Positions 50,617-59,421 are shown, numbered from the stretch's first letter. The stretch is 64,000 nucleotides of DNA from Planococcus donghaensis MPA1U2 (GCF_000189395.1 NZ_AEPB01000044.1:1-64000); one strand, 5' to 3'. Notes: generated from the sequence alone by a model not told the origin. Made by a program: numbers and translations.

Positions 50617-51446
50617 TGAATTTAAAAGATGCTTATATCTCCTGTGAAAAAGTCATTGCTATGCATTCGAAAAGTTTCTATAAAGCTTTTTCATTATTGC
50701 CGAAAGAAAAAAGAAAAGCAGTTTGGGCCGTATATGCTTTTTGTCGCACAGTAGACGATATTGTCGATGAAGGAACAAATTCCACTGAAGAGCTTGCACA
50801 ATTTTAACAAGATTTTCAAAGGTTTTTGACAGGCATCTATGACAAAGAAAACCCAATGTGGGTAGCACTGGCAGATGTATTCGATAATTATGAAATGGAC
50901 GTTGAGGCATTTTCTGGCTTAATTACGGGGCAAGAAATGGACTTGACCATCAATCGCTACCGGACCATGGAAGAATTGTTGAACTATAGCTTTTATGTAG
51001 CTAGTACAGTGGGTTTAATGTTGTTGCCAATTTTAGCTCCGGGGAAAATAGCGATTTTAAAAGAAGGTGCTATTTCGCTTGGTTATGCTATGCAAATTAC
51101 CAATATACTTCGTGATATTGGTGAAGATTTGGAGATGGGAAGAATCTATTTGCCAGAAGAAATTATGGAGAAATATGATTTGCGTGAAGATGAATTACGA
51201 GCAGGGATTGTTAGTCCTCAATTTATCGCAGTTTGGGAAGACTTAGCTGACAAAGCTGAATGTCATTACAAAAAAGCTTTTGAAACCATTCATGAGTATC
51301 CATTATCTTCGCGTGTACCTGTTAAAGGAGCAGCCCTCGTTTACCGCGAGATTTTAGCAACAATTCGCTCAAAAGAATATAACGTGTTCCGTGAAAAGCA
51401 TTTTGTGCCAGACGAATCAAAACAAGCCATATTAGCTTGTTTATGA
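50616..51446 (+). pseudogene. crtM: Dehydrosqualene synthase crtM interrupted by an in-frame stop
   Basis: The reading frame would encode a ~276-residue squalene/phytoene-synthase-family enzyme that joins two farnesyl diphosphates to 4,4'-diapophytoene. Codon 64 is TAA (50805-50807), with no change of frame. The 5' part holds HSKSFYKAFSLLP and the first Asp-rich motif DDIVDEG; the 3' part holds GQEMDLTINRY and the second Asp-rich motif NILRDIGEDLEMGRIYLP. Family members usually have a coding residue in this surface helix; AAA to TAA is one base. A TTG at 50826 could start a fragment of 206 residues, but it would lack the first metal site. Causes could be a real null mutation, a sequencing error, or read-through. 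Flanking genes look intact. Confidence 0.85.
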
Positions 51447-51480
51447 AAAAGAGATTGTTAACTGAGAGGAGTGCACCATA

Positions 51481-51714
51481 ATGAAGACCATGACCTGTAA
51501 ACAATTAGCAGGTGCTTGCGATCAACCATTTAGTGCAAATTCTTTTGAAGAAATGGCGAATAAAAGTCAACAACACGGGAAAGAAATGTTTCAGCAAAGA
51601 GATCAAGCTCATCTAGATGCGATGAACAAGATGAGTAAATTAACACCGGAAGAAATGAAGGCATGGTTTGAACAGAAAAGAGTAGAATTTGACTCTTTAC
51701 CAGAAGATAAATAA
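51481..51714 (+). CDS. Small DUF1059-like protein
   Basis: The 77-residue protein starts KTMTCKQLAGACDQPFSANS and contains NKSQQHGKEMFQQRD, resembling the small DUF1059 family with conserved Cys residues (C5 and C12 here). The C-terminal half is helical (LTPEEMKAWFEQKRVEFDSL). Function is unknown. It lies 34 bp after crtM behind GAGAGGAGTG and before the shared terminator, so it is probably the last gene of the rightward carotenoid operon. Whether it has any role in pigment metabolism is unclear. Confidence 0.8.
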   Translation: MKTMTCKQLAGACDQPFSANSFEEMANKSQQHGKEMFQQRDQAHLDAMNKMSKLTPEEMKAWFEQKRVEFDSLPEDK

Positions 51715-51715
51715 T

Positions 51716-51760
51716 AAAACCACTTAAACACGGATAGAACCCATGTTTAAGTGGTTTTTT
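51716..51760. terminator. Bidirectional terminator between carotenoid operons
   Basis: CCACTTAAACA pairs with TGTTTAAGTGG with A and T runs outside, between two convergent operons. Confidence 0.85.
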
Positions 51761-51790
51761 ATTTTTACTAGTATAAGTCGAGAGATATTT

Positions 51791-53263
51791 TTACCTTTTT
51801 TTGATAATCTCTTGCGACACATTCCACCCGCTTAAAACCACCATCGGCGATCCACCGCCTGGGTGTGTACTGCCACCAACGAAATAAAGATTTTGAATAT
51901 CGCGGCTTGCATTGGGAGGGCGCAAAAAAGCATCTTTTCTACGGTTAGATGACGGGCCATACAATGCGCCTCGGAACGAACCGAATTTCTCGCGAATAAA
52001 AGCAGGAGTGAAAATTTTTTCTTCTATCAAATAACTTCGAATATCAATGCCATAACTTAACAAAAAATCGTATATCCGTTCTTTATATAACTCAGGGTCA
52101 ATTTGAAGATGTCCTTCTTTAGTTAACGCAGGTGCATTGATCAAAATAAACAAATTGTCACCATCAGGTGAGACGGTTGGATCTGTATAAGATGAATTGC
52201 TGATATAAACTGTGGGTTCATCACTATATGTCGAAGTCTCGAATAACTCATCAAATTCCTTTTTATAATCCGATGAGAAAAAAACATTGTGATGTTTTAG
52301 GGTGTCGAGTTTTCTTGTTAAGCCAGCGGTGATCACGAACGCCGATATAGATGGTTCAAAAGCTGCTATTTTCTTATCGGATAAAGATGGGCGTGCTTTT
52401 TCTGCGACTAAGTCAGGAAAAGCCGATAACAAATCTCCGTTTAAAATTACTTTGTCAGCTGCAATAAATGTCTCATCTTGAAGTTCGACACCCCTTGCTT
52501 GCCCTTTTTCTGTAACAATCTTAGTAACGGCTGTATTCAAATGTAGTTGAGCCCCAGATTTTTTTGCAACGGCAGCAAATGCTTCAGCGATTTTTGTATT
52601 TCCTCCTTTTGTATAGTACACCCCTTCAACTAACTCTAAATAAGCAATCATGGAGAATGTAGCAGGTGCTTGGTAAGGGGATGAGCCGATATATGTGGCA
52701 TACCGGTCAAAAGCCTGTACTAAGAAAGGGTTTGAAAAATAACGTTTAAAAAAGTGATGCATAGATTCCGCAGGACGTACTTGGAAAAGTGCAAAACCGA
52801 GGGAGGGTGACAAATAATCGCGCCAAGATTGAAATGTTACTGGGAAAAAATAGCGTTCGGATAATTTATACAAACGGCTAATTTCCTTTATAAAAGTTGG
52901 GTAAGTCACTGCTGCATGAGAATCAATTGTTTGAAGCTGAGAAATCATATGCTGCTGATTGTTTGTAAAGTCAAAAAAACTACCATCGGGAAAGTGATTG
53001 CGGGTATGCGCTTTTAAAGGGATAAAGTCTAAATAGTCTTGTGGATTTTCTCCCGTTTGAGAAATAATTTTAGTGAAAATATCTGGCATTGTAATGGTAT
53101 TTGGACCGAAATCAAAATGGTAATTTCCAAGTTGAACAGGCATCATTTTCCCACCAAAATGATCGTTTTTTTCAAATAACTCTACGTCAAAACCTGCATG
53201 GGCAAGAGTCACGGCAGAAGCCAATCCACCTAGTCCCCCGCCAACAATAACAATTTTTTTCAT
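51791..53263 (-). CDS. crtP: Diaponeurosporene oxidase CrtP-like
   Basis: The 490-residue flavoprotein resembles Staphylococcus CrtP, which oxidises the terminal methyl of diaponeurosporene to the aldehyde. Matching blocks are KIVIVGGGLGGLASAVTLA, FDFGPNTITMPDIF, YATYIGSSPYQAPATFSM, GVYYTKGGNTKIAEA, RGALYGPSSNRRKDAF and FVGGSTHPGGGSPMVVLSGW. An in-frame ATG at 53284 exists, but GGGAAGG lies 8 nt before ATG 53263, which gives the standard MKKIVIVGG start and a 4-nt overlap with the glycosyltransferase. It is last in the leftward operon. No aldehyde dehydrogenase gene is present nearby to finish oxidation to the acid. Confidence 0.82.
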   Translation of the reverse strand: MKKIVIVGGGLGGLASAVTLAHAGFDVELFEKNDHFGGKMMPVQLGNYHFDFGPNTITMPDIFTKIISQTGENPQDYLDFIPLKAHTRNHFPDGSFFDFTNNQQHMISQLQTIDSHAAVTYPTFIKEISRLYKLSERYFFPVTFQSWRDYLSPSLGFALFQVRPAESMHHFFKRYFSNPFLVQAFDRYATYIGSSPYQAPATFSMIAYLELVEGVYYTKGGNTKIAEAFAAVAKKSGAQLHLNTAVTKIVTEKGQARGVELQDETFIAADKVILNGDLLSAFPDLVAEKARPSLSDKKIAAFEPSISAFVITAGLTRKLDTLKHHNVFFSSDYKKEFDELFETSTYSDEPTVYISNSSYTDPTVSPDGDNLFILINAPALTKEGHLQIDPELYKERIYDFLLSYGIDIRSYLIEEKIFTPAFIREKFGSFRGALYGPSSNRRKDAFLRPPNASRDIQNLYFVGGSTHPGGGSPMVVLSGWNVSQEIIKKR

Positions 53264-54360
53264 GAGTAATGCCTTCCCTTCCATGAATAAGATTGGTTTT
53301 TAAAGGATTTGCGCATAGATTGTGTGAGTACGGCAAGCATTGCTAAAGCTTGGAAAGGAATGAGGAATGCTAAGTACCAGCGTTGGTTGGTTACCATATC
53401 AATGTACCACCGCTGAGCCACTGTTAACGCAAATGGAACTGCCCATACATAAAATCCATTCCCTAGGCCATAGATTGCGAGAAACGGGGGAAGGATATAG
53501 AAAATAAAGTAAAAGAGAATGAGAAAAAAAGCCATGACAGGAGAGCGGCCAATTCCAGCGTAACTATTTTTCAAAAAACCTTCCCAAACTTCGGCGTTAG
53601 TATCATACATTCGACATTTTACAGACATTGTGATGTTTGCGAGTACGACTTTATAGCCATGCTCTTTTATTTCCCGGGCGATATGAACATCTTCAACTAA
53701 GGAATCATATACTGTTGCATGACCACCCATCTTCCGGTAGCTAGTTGCTTCAAACATCATCCACATCCCATTAGCAGCAGTAGCTGCTTTAAACTTAGTG
53801 TGATTGGCTAGAAAAATAGGTAGATGAAACAGTACTAAAAAATGCAACATCGGAACGAGAAGTTTACTTAGAAAAGGCGATACATCAAAAGCCGGGAAGC
53901 CCGTTAACAATTGCGCTTTTTTTCGTTGAAGCAAAGCAAGTGATTGCTCAATTGCTTTTGGCCGGAACCGAACATCAGCATCTACAAACAATAAATATTC
54001 TCCGGAAGCTTCCTGTTGTAATTGATGACAGGCATGAACTTTGCCGACCCAATCTTTAGGAAGTTCTTTGCCCATAATAATTTTAAAACGGGGGTCTCCT
54101 GCAATTTCTTGAGTAAGTAATTGTTGTGTGCCATCCGTTGATTGATCGTTTAAAATGATGAATTCTACATGACGATAAGTAGCACCTTTTAAGGATTTTA
54201 TTAACGTTGCGACATTGCGTTCTTCGTTTCTCATAGGAACCAAGACAGAAACTAAAGGTTCGGTTATAAGTTTAGGCTGTTTTGGCAAGGAAGGCAGAAA
54301 CAGTCGATTGATAATAATCCAGGCTAAAAAAAATACGTGGATTCCGATATAAAGAATCAT
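53260..54360 (-). CDS. crtQ: Glycosyltransferase family 2, CrtQ-like
   Basis: The 366-residue protein has an N-terminal membrane helix (ILYIGIHVFFLAWIIINRLF), a GT2 catalytic domain (VSVLVPMRNEERNVATLIKS, NDQSTDGT, the DxD motif in LLFVDADVRF, and GKVHACHQ), and three or four membrane segments at the C-terminus ending YSWKGRHYS. This layout and the C-terminal sequence match Staphylococcus CrtQ, which glycosylates the carotenoid acid. A TTG at 54366 is too near the AGGAG; ATG 54360 lies 9 nt from it and was chosen. The gene is the third of four in the leftward operon. Confidence 0.82.
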   Translation of the reverse strand: MILYIGIHVFFLAWIIINRLFLPSLPKQPKLITEPLVSVLVPMRNEERNVATLIKSLKGATYRHVEFIILNDQSTDGTQQLLTQEIAGDPRFKIIMGKELPKDWVGKVHACHQLQQEASGEYLLFVDADVRFRPKAIEQSLALLQRKKAQLLTGFPAFDVSPFLSKLLVPMLHFLVLFHLPIFLANHTKFKAATAANGMWMMFEATSYRKMGGHATVYDSLVEDVHIAREIKEHGYKVVLANITMSVKCRMYDTNAEVWEGFLKNSYAGIGRSPVMAFFLILFYFIFYILPPFLAIYGLGNGFYVWAVPFALTVAQRWYIDMVTNQRWYLAFLIPFQALAMLAVLTQSMRKSFKNQSYSWKGRHYS

Positions 54361-54362
54361 GA

Positions 54363-55037
54363 TCAACTTCTCCTTTTCCTGAGAGACTGAAACGCTTCGC
54401 TGTTTTCGCTTATAACGGTGCTTTTTAAACGGTTGAGCTGTTCAGTGCAAAGTTGTTGAAGGTGCAAGGTTTTTTCTTTTCGCGTCAAATGAGCGATTTC
54501 TTCATTTCGAACCGGTGCGTGTTGGCGAATCCAAAGATCGGGCTTTTGCTGATGTCCAAAAGAATAATAAAAGCTAATCGGGATTATAGGAACTTCTGGA
54601 CAATTCTCCATCAAATACGCGACACCTGATTGGAACACAAGCGGTCTCTTTTCGAGATGAAATTCATCTCCTTGAGGAAAAAGAACAACGGATTTTCCTT
54701 CTTTTAATAAAGACTCCGCATATTGAAGGGAAGTCAGAATTTCTTTTGGTTTCTGCCGATTAACAGAGAATGCTCCAAGAAAGCGGAAATAAGGATACTT
54801 TTTAAGGCCTTCTTCATGCATCATCATATGAATATCGTGATGCCAAATCGTGCGATTTAAATAAAAGAACACAAGGCCATCCCACCAAGAGCTATGATTG
54901 GCGATAAACAATACCGGCTTTTCAGGAATTACTTTTACTCCTTGTCCAAGCAAGCGAGAAAAAGAGAATCGAATAAGTGGTGTTAAATACAGATTAAAAC
55001 CGGTTTCAAATAAGGTGGATTTATTGGCTTTAATCAT
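54363..55037 (-). CDS. PlsC-family acyltransferase (CrtO-like role)
   Basis: The 224-residue protein belongs to the lysophospholipid acyltransferase superfamily: catalytic HxxxxD in IANHSSWWDGLVFF, the FSVNRQKP loop, and the FPQGDEFHLEKRPLVFQSG block that stands for the glycerol-phosphate site. Its place after the CruF-like gene and before the glycosyltransferase suggests it acylates the carotenoid sugar, the job done in Staphylococcus by the unrelated CrtO (inference). ATG 55037 has GAAGAGG 8 nt upstream and overlaps the upstream stop (ATGA); a TTG at 55055 is an alternative. It has one weak hydrophobic segment near the N-terminus. Confidence 0.82.
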   Translation of the reverse strand: MIKANKSTLFETGFNLYLTPLIRFSFSRLLGQGVKVIPEKPVLFIANHSSWWDGLVFFYLNRTIWHHDIHMMMHEEGLKKYPYFRFLGAFSVNRQKPKEILTSLQYAESLLKEGKSVVLFPQGDEFHLEKRPLVFQSGVAYLMENCPEVPIIPISFYYSFGHQQKPDLWIRQHAPVRNEEIAHLTRKEKTLHLQQLCTEQLNRLKSTVISENSEAFQSLRKRRS

Positions 55038-55783
55038 ACGGGTCGCCTCTTCCAAGCGATTAAAACGATCAAAGTGGTTAATCCAGTAGTCAAGAAAGCG
55101 GCTAACAATAAACCACCGATAGACCCGAGCATAACAAACATAGCGATCATCAATACATATAAAAGAACCATTCGTTTTTCAGGTTGTTCGGCAGTGATAA
55201 TCAAAGATTTCTTTTTCATTAGCAAGTCAATTGCAATATGAAGCACAAAGGCTACTACGAACCATCCAAAAAAGTTCGTCCACGGAATATCATAATAAAG
55301 ACCAGTATCTTCCCAAATCCAATATTGTTTAACTTGATAGGCTACAGGGTCAATGATCAAATCTATAATCACAGCGCCAATTGCTCCCACCACGGCGTAC
55401 AGAAAACCGCCAGTAGGAACTGCCCAACGTGCCACGACATGCGTAGTAGCCATAACCATTAACCAAGCAAAACCAATAGCGATAGGTACACCAAATATGT
55501 TTGGTGCAAAACGTTCTGTGTAATCATAAGAGCCAAATAAGAATCCGCTGTCTGAACCTGCCCACTCTACGATAAAAGTAGAGAAGAAGATGAAACTACC
55601 TAATATAGATCCACTAATTACTCCGAAACGGTTAAGAAAATATAAAAACCCTAGAGAACCAGCGAGTATCAAAAAGAATGCATTTGCCCATTCCAACCAA
55701 GAAGGTAAGAGGTCGAATCCAAGCAATACAACTCCACAAATATACCAAAAAATAAAGAGTTTAAATATCCGATTTTCCCACAC
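55034..55783 (-). CDS. Carotenoid biosynthesis membrane protein (CruF/DUF422-like)
   Basis: The 249-residue membrane protein has about seven hydrophobic segments and the DUF422 features FIVEWAGSDSGFLFGSYDYT, GVPIAIGFAWLMVMATTHVV and IIDLIIDPVAYQVKQYWIWE, including conserved acidic residues in helices. The family includes the carotenoid 1',2'-hydratase CruF. In a C30 pathway it may add water to an end group, making a hydroxyl for glycosylation; that is inference. It starts with GTG 55783 behind AAGGAG and is first in the leftward operon, 26 bp after the element shared with the carH promoter. Confidence 0.85.
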   Translation of the reverse strand: MWENRIFKLFIFWYICGVVLLGFDLLPSWLEWANAFFLILAGSLGFLYFLNRFGVISGSILGSFIFFSTFIVEWAGSDSGFLFGSYDYTERFAPNIFGVPIAIGFAWLMVMATTHVVARWAVPTGGFLYAVVGAIGAVIIDLIIDPVAYQVKQYWIWEDTGLYYDIPWTNFFGWFVVAFVLHIAIDLLMKKKSLIITAEQPEKRMVLLYVLMIAMFVMLGSIGGLLLAAFLTTGLTTLIVLIAWKRRPV

Positions 55784-55808
55784 AACAACAGCTCCTTAAT
55801 AAAATGAC

Positions 55809-55847
55809 TTATACAAATATTATACAGGAGTCCACTTAAAATATGAA
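55809..55847 (-). promoter_or_regulatory. Promoter of the leftward carotenoid operon with candidate CarH operator
   Basis: On the minus strand, -35 TTCATA (55847-55842), a 17-bp spacer and -10 TATAAT (55824-55819). The -10 lies in TGTATAATATTTGTATAA, which is two TGTATAA units with an 11-bp period. The start codon follows about 25 bp downstream. Confidence 0.75.
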
Positions 55848-56159
55848 AACAAGTGGTCGAGTAAACAAAGTATGAATTTCGCGTTTGAATTGTATAAAAA
55901 AGGGGATGGTATTTTGTGGGTATTTTTCTATTATTCTTATTAAATAAGTTACACAGTTAAATTTTTCACTGAAACTCCTCATTCTCTAGTAATTCCTCAA
56001 GTAATTTTGATTTCTAGATGCTTATTTAGTTAAACGAGCGTCAAAAACTAAATTTTTTTAAATTCATAGATCATGTCATTAATGTTATTAGGACGCGGTT
56101 TATGAGCTGAATTTTCAGTTATCTGATAAAACAATCGTTATCGAATTTTCAGTAAACTA

Positions 56160-56188
56160 TTGCAGGGTTTCCTGCATAAAGGTATACT
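56160..56188 (+). promoter_or_regulatory. Sigma-A promoter of the RpiR gene
   Basis: TTGCAG (56160-56165), a 17-bp spacer and TATACT (56183-56188), 44 bp before the start codon. Confidence 0.7.
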
Positions 56189-56231
56189 TTAGAGAGTAAA
56201 TGAGTGTGTTCTTCAAGTGGAGGCGTTAAAT

Positions 56232-57074
56232 ATGCAGGATTTACTGCGAAGTGTGTCTAGTTCCTACCCAGAATTTAGTGCAGGACAGAAAAAGATCGGC
56301 GATTTATTTTTTAAAGAACCCATTTTTTTAGCATTCTCATCTGCTCTAGAAGTCGGCAAGCGGGTTAATGTCAGTGAATCGACAGTAATTCGGTGGACAC
56401 AAAAACTTGGGTACAAGGGCTATGCAGAGTTTCAACAAGTTATACAGCGAAAATTGGCTGAAGAGCGATTAGATAAAGCCGAACAAAAAACACCAGAACC
56501 TGTTGCTGATCAATCTTTTTTAGAAAATTTATTGGATGCGGATATTCTGAGCATTGTACAACTGAAAAAAACGATTAATGAAGAAAAACTTCTCGAAGTC
56601 GTCGACAAAATCAGTCAAGCAAATCAGATTTATGTAACTGGAAATTTCTTTGATTATGGCATTGCTCACTGGTTCGCTAACTGGCTAAATCTTGTATTGG
56701 GTCATACGGAAACAATGTATCCTTCAACTGGCGAATACTATACACAGCTTTCTAAAGTAGAAAAAGGGGATTTGATCATCGCCTTTGTGTTCCCTAGATA
56801 CACCAGATTAGCTATTGATACGTTGAAAAGTGCTAAAGCGCAGGGTGCTGAAGTGATTGTTTTGACAGATTCGGAAGAATCTCCAGCTCTTGCTTATGCA
56901 GATTACAATTTAACAGTAGCTGTGAACTCAAATTTGAATATTGATTCGTATACTTCTGTACATGCTTTGTTAACTTCGATTATGCGATTTGTATACGTCA
57001 AAGAACATGCAAAAGTAACTGGCAGTTTGGCAAAAGTAGAAGCGATCTATAAAGATCGAAATCTCTTTATTTAA
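56232..57074 (+). CDS. MurR/RpiR-family transcriptional regulator
   Basis: The 280-residue protein has an N-terminal HTH_6 domain (about 1-75: SAGQKKIGDLFFKEP, VNVSESTVIRWTQKLGYKGY) and a C-terminal SIS sugar-isomerase-type sensor domain (about 120-250: NQIYVTGNFFDYGIAHWFAN, DLIIAFVFPRYTRLAIDTLK, AEVIVLTDSEESPAL). RpiR proteins usually sense phosphosugars, though the ligand here is unknown. GGAGG lies before ATG 56232, so the GTG at 56217 was rejected. It is 75 bp upstream of an amino-acid ABC transporter on the same strand with no terminator between, only a weak hairpin, so it probably co-transcribes with and regulates that operon. Confidence 0.85.
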   Translation: MQDLLRSVSSSYPEFSAGQKKIGDLFFKEPIFLAFSSALEVGKRVNVSESTVIRWTQKLGYKGYAEFQQVIQRKLAEERLDKAEQKTPEPVADQSFLENLLDADILSIVQLKKTINEEKLLEVVDKISQANQIYVTGNFFDYGIAHWFANWLNLVLGHTETMYPSTGEYYTQLSKVEKGDLIIAFVFPRYTRLAIDTLKSAKAQGAEVIVLTDSEESPALAYADYNLTVAVNSNLNIDSYTSVHALLTSIMRFVYVKEHAKVTGSLAKVEAIYKDRNLFI

Positions 57075-57149
57075 CAACACTCGATTTACTGGGAATTTCC
57101 GAAACGCTTTAGCGGTTTGGTCAATTATAAACGAAAAGGGGAGAGCAAA

Positions 57150-57989
57150 ATGAAAAAGAAATTATCATTTTTAAGCGTAATTTTTTCTGCAGGAATGTTG
57201 TTAGCAGCTTGTGGAGGAGACGACTCATCTAGCTCGGAAGAAGGATCAAACTCAGATGGCGGAAGCAGCGATTTGAACTTGGTTGAAGAAGGCAAATTCA
57301 CTACTGCTTCAAGTGGTCTTTATAAGCCATTCAACTTTACGGAAGGCGGCGACTTAACAGGCTTTGATATTGATATTAGTAACGCGCTTTCAGAAGAAAT
57401 GGGTCTTGAGCCAAACCCGGTCACAACCCCTTGGGAGACCATTCTTCAGGGATTGACGACGAATCGTTTCGATGCAATCATCGGATCAATGGCGATAACA
57501 GAAGAGCGTGAAGAACAAGTTTCGTTCTCTGATCCATACTATTACTCAGGTGGCGTTATTTTCACGAAAGCTGGCAATACAGAAATCACATCTGAAGCAG
57601 ACCTTGAAGGCGCAAAAATTGGCGTTGTTGGTCAAAGCACATACGATACGGCAGCACAAAAATATACTGACGATATTCAGTATTACAATAGTGATGTTGT
57701 TGCGTTACAAGACTTAGCAATTGAAGGCCGTTTAGACGCAGTTATCACTGCCGATGTAGTAGGATTTGAAGCACAAAATGCAGGGCTAGAAATCGAAATG
57801 GTAGGCGACCCATTATGGATTGAACAAGCGGCTGTTGCGATTAACAAAGAAGATGAAGAACTTTTAGCAGCAGTAAATGAAGCATTAGCTGCAATTGTTG
57901 AAAACGGCACTTATGATGAAATTTCGAATAAATGGTTTGGCCGTAACCTCCTTGATGTAGATCTTGAAGGAGTCGAAATCCTCAAGTAA
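57150..57989 (+). CDS. Amino-acid ABC transporter substrate-binding lipoprotein
   Basis: The 279-residue protein has a lipoprotein signal with lipobox LLAAC (Cys about 21), a Ser/Gly/Asp linker, and a family-3 periplasmic-binding domain. GKFTTASSGLYKPFNFTEGG, GFDIDISNALSEEMGL, TTNRFDAIIGSMAITEEREE and GAKIGVVGQSTYDT are typical of polar amino-acid binders such as cystine- or glutamine-binding proteins. The specificity is not clear. ATG 57150 follows AAAGGGGAG. It should be tethered outside the membrane and deliver substrate to the permease encoded next. Confidence 0.92.
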   Translation: MKKKLSFLSVIFSAGMLLAACGGDDSSSSEEGSNSDGGSSDLNLVEEGKFTTASSGLYKPFNFTEGGDLTGFDIDISNALSEEMGLEPNPVTTPWETILQGLTTNRFDAIIGSMAITEEREEQVSFSDPYYYSGGVIFTKAGNTEITSEADLEGAKIGVVGQSTYDTAAQKYTDDIQYYNSDVVALQDLAIEGRLDAVITADVVGFEAQNAGLEIEMVGDPLWIEQAAVAINKEDEELLAAVNEALAAIVENGTYDEISNKWFGRNLLDVDLEGVEILK

Positions 57990-58017
57990 TCAATTAGGAT
58001 AGGGAGGAATGGTGTGT

Positions 58018-58686
58018 ATGTTAGAATTATTTTCAACAGTCTATGAAGTATTCATGCGGACCTATCCAGGATTCCTACGAGCTACAGTTGTTACACTTCA
58101 ATTGACTGCAATAGGTGTCATTTTAGGTACAGCAATTGGTTTAGTTTTCGCATTGATGAAAATTTCAGGGTCGAAAATTTTGCAAGGAATTGCAAACGTC
58201 TATATTACAGTAATACGTGGAACGCCACTAATCGTTCAAATTATGTTCCTGTATTTCGGGATTGTAGAAATTTATACAATGGATAATTTCTGGGCAGGTG
58301 CAATTGCGTTAGGGATTCATAACGGTGCATATATTGCAGAAATTTTCCGTGGTGCGATTCAAGGCGTTGATCCTGGTCAACGTGAAGCAAGTATGTCACT
58401 TGGTATGAACCGGAAACAAACGATGCAACGAATTGTCTTTCCACAAGCGTTGCGTCGCTCGATTCCGCCTCTTGGTAACCAATTCATTATTACATTAAAA
58501 GATTCATCACTAGTTTATATTATTGGGGTATCGGAAATTTTTGCACTCGCGAATCGTGAAGCAGCCCAATCTTTCCAGCCTTTTGAATCTTTCTTAGTTG
58601 TTGCACTGTATTACTTGGTACTTGTAATGATTTTCACGTACCTATTGCGTTGGTATGAAAATAAACTCGATGTCGATAAAGCCTAA
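58018..58686 (+). CDS. Amino-acid ABC transporter permease (HisM/GlnP family)
   Basis: The 222-residue permease has about five hydrophobic helices. TVVTLQLTAIGVILGTAIG at the start, VTVIRGTPLIVQIMFLYFG, and the EAA loop EASMSLGMNRKQTMQRIVFP that docks the ATPase are all conserved. It is a single permease gene, so a homodimer is expected. Of the ATGs at 58009 and 58018, the second has better spacing from AGGGAGG. It lies between the binding-protein and ATPase genes of a complete importer. Confidence 0.92.
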   Translation: MLELFSTVYEVFMRTYPGFLRATVVTLQLTAIGVILGTAIGLVFALMKISGSKILQGIANVYITVIRGTPLIVQIMFLYFGIVEIYTMDNFWAGAIALGIHNGAYIAEIFRGAIQGVDPGQREASMSLGMNRKQTMQRIVFPQALRRSIPPLGNQFIITLKDSSLVYIIGVSEIFALANREAAQSFQPFESFLVVALYYLVLVMIFTYLLRWYENKLDVDKA

Positions 58687-58698
58687 GGAGGAACTAAC

Positions 58699-59421
58699 AT
58701 GATTATTGGAGAAAACATTCATAAATCCTTTGGTGACCTCGAGGTGCTGAAAGGCGTAGACCTTCATGTGAAGCCTCAGGAAGTGGTTGTACTAGTTGGA
58801 GTCAGTGGCTCTGGTAAAAGTACGCTTCTCAGATGCTTTAACTTTCTTGAAATGATCAACGAAGGGAAAATTACGATTGATGGTCATGCGGTAAATCCGA
58901 AAAAAGATAATTTAACAAACATACGTGCCGAAGTCGGCATGGTGTTCCAACATTTCAACTTGTTTCCTCATAAGACGGTATTGGAAAACGTAATCGAAGC
59001 ACCAATTACCGTTAAGAAGATGAAAAAGGAAAAAGCGAAAGCTCTAGGAATGGAATTATTGAAGAAAGTAGGGTTGGAAGACAAAGCAAATGTCTATCCA
59101 AGCAAGCTATCAGGCGGACAAAAACAGCGCGTCGCTATTGCAAGATCTCTTGCGATGGAGCCAAAGGTTATGTTATTTGATGAGCCAACGTCAGCGTTGG
59201 ATCCAGAACTAGTTGGTGAAGTACTTCAAGTTATGAAGCAACTAGCCGAAGAAGGAATGACGATGGTAGTCGTTACCCATGAAATGAAATTCGCGAAAGA
59301 AGTAGCGGATCGCATTATCATGATTGATAAAGGGACGATTATTGAATCGGCAGATCCAAAGACATTCTTTGAAAATCCACAAAACGAACGAACAAAACAA
59401 TTTATACAATTGGTGGAATAA
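58699..59421 (+). CDS. Amino-acid ABC transporter ATP-binding protein (GlnQ family)
   Basis: The 240-residue ATPase has Walker [14 protein letters not shown]-loop [17 protein letters not shown], signature [17 protein letters not shown], Walker [15 protein letters not shown] and the switch His in [10 protein letters not shown]. It energises the permease encoded upstream. The start follows AAGGAGG. A long perfect hairpin terminates the operon. Confidence 0.93.
   Translation: MIIGENIHKSFGDLEVLKGVDLHVKPQEVVVLVGVSGSGKSTLLRCFNFLEMINEGKITIDGHAVNPKKDNLTNIRAEVGMVFQHFNLFPHKTVLENVIEAPITVKKMKKEKAKALGMELLKKVGLEDKANVYPSKLSGGQKQRVAIARSLAMEPKVMLFDEPTSALDPELVGEVLQVMKQLAEEGMTMVVVTHEMKFAKEVADRIIMIDKGTIIESADPKTFFENPQNERTKQFIQLVE

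Larger units (their letters stand above)
55784..56231. other. Divergent intergenic region, carotenoid operon / rpiR
   Basis: These 448 bp hold the leftward carotenoid promoter and operator at the left end and the RpiR promoter at 56160-56188. The ~330 bp between are AT-rich, without ORF, repeat or strong hairpin. Confidence 0.55.

Noticed and set aside
50805-50807. TAA in crtM as programmed recoding or an unusual amino-acid codon.
   Set aside because: No downstream structure or known read-through context was seen; a point mutation or sequencing error is simpler.
50616-50807. A separate 63-residue protein at the crtM 5' end.
   Set aside because: It is the N-terminal part of the synthase, in the same frame as the rest, so it is part of a broken gene.
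57095-57125. Hairpin between the RpiR and binding-protein genes as a riboswitch or T-box.
   Set aside because: It is a short imperfect stem without aptamer or T-box sequence and without a T run; at most a weak processing or attenuation site.
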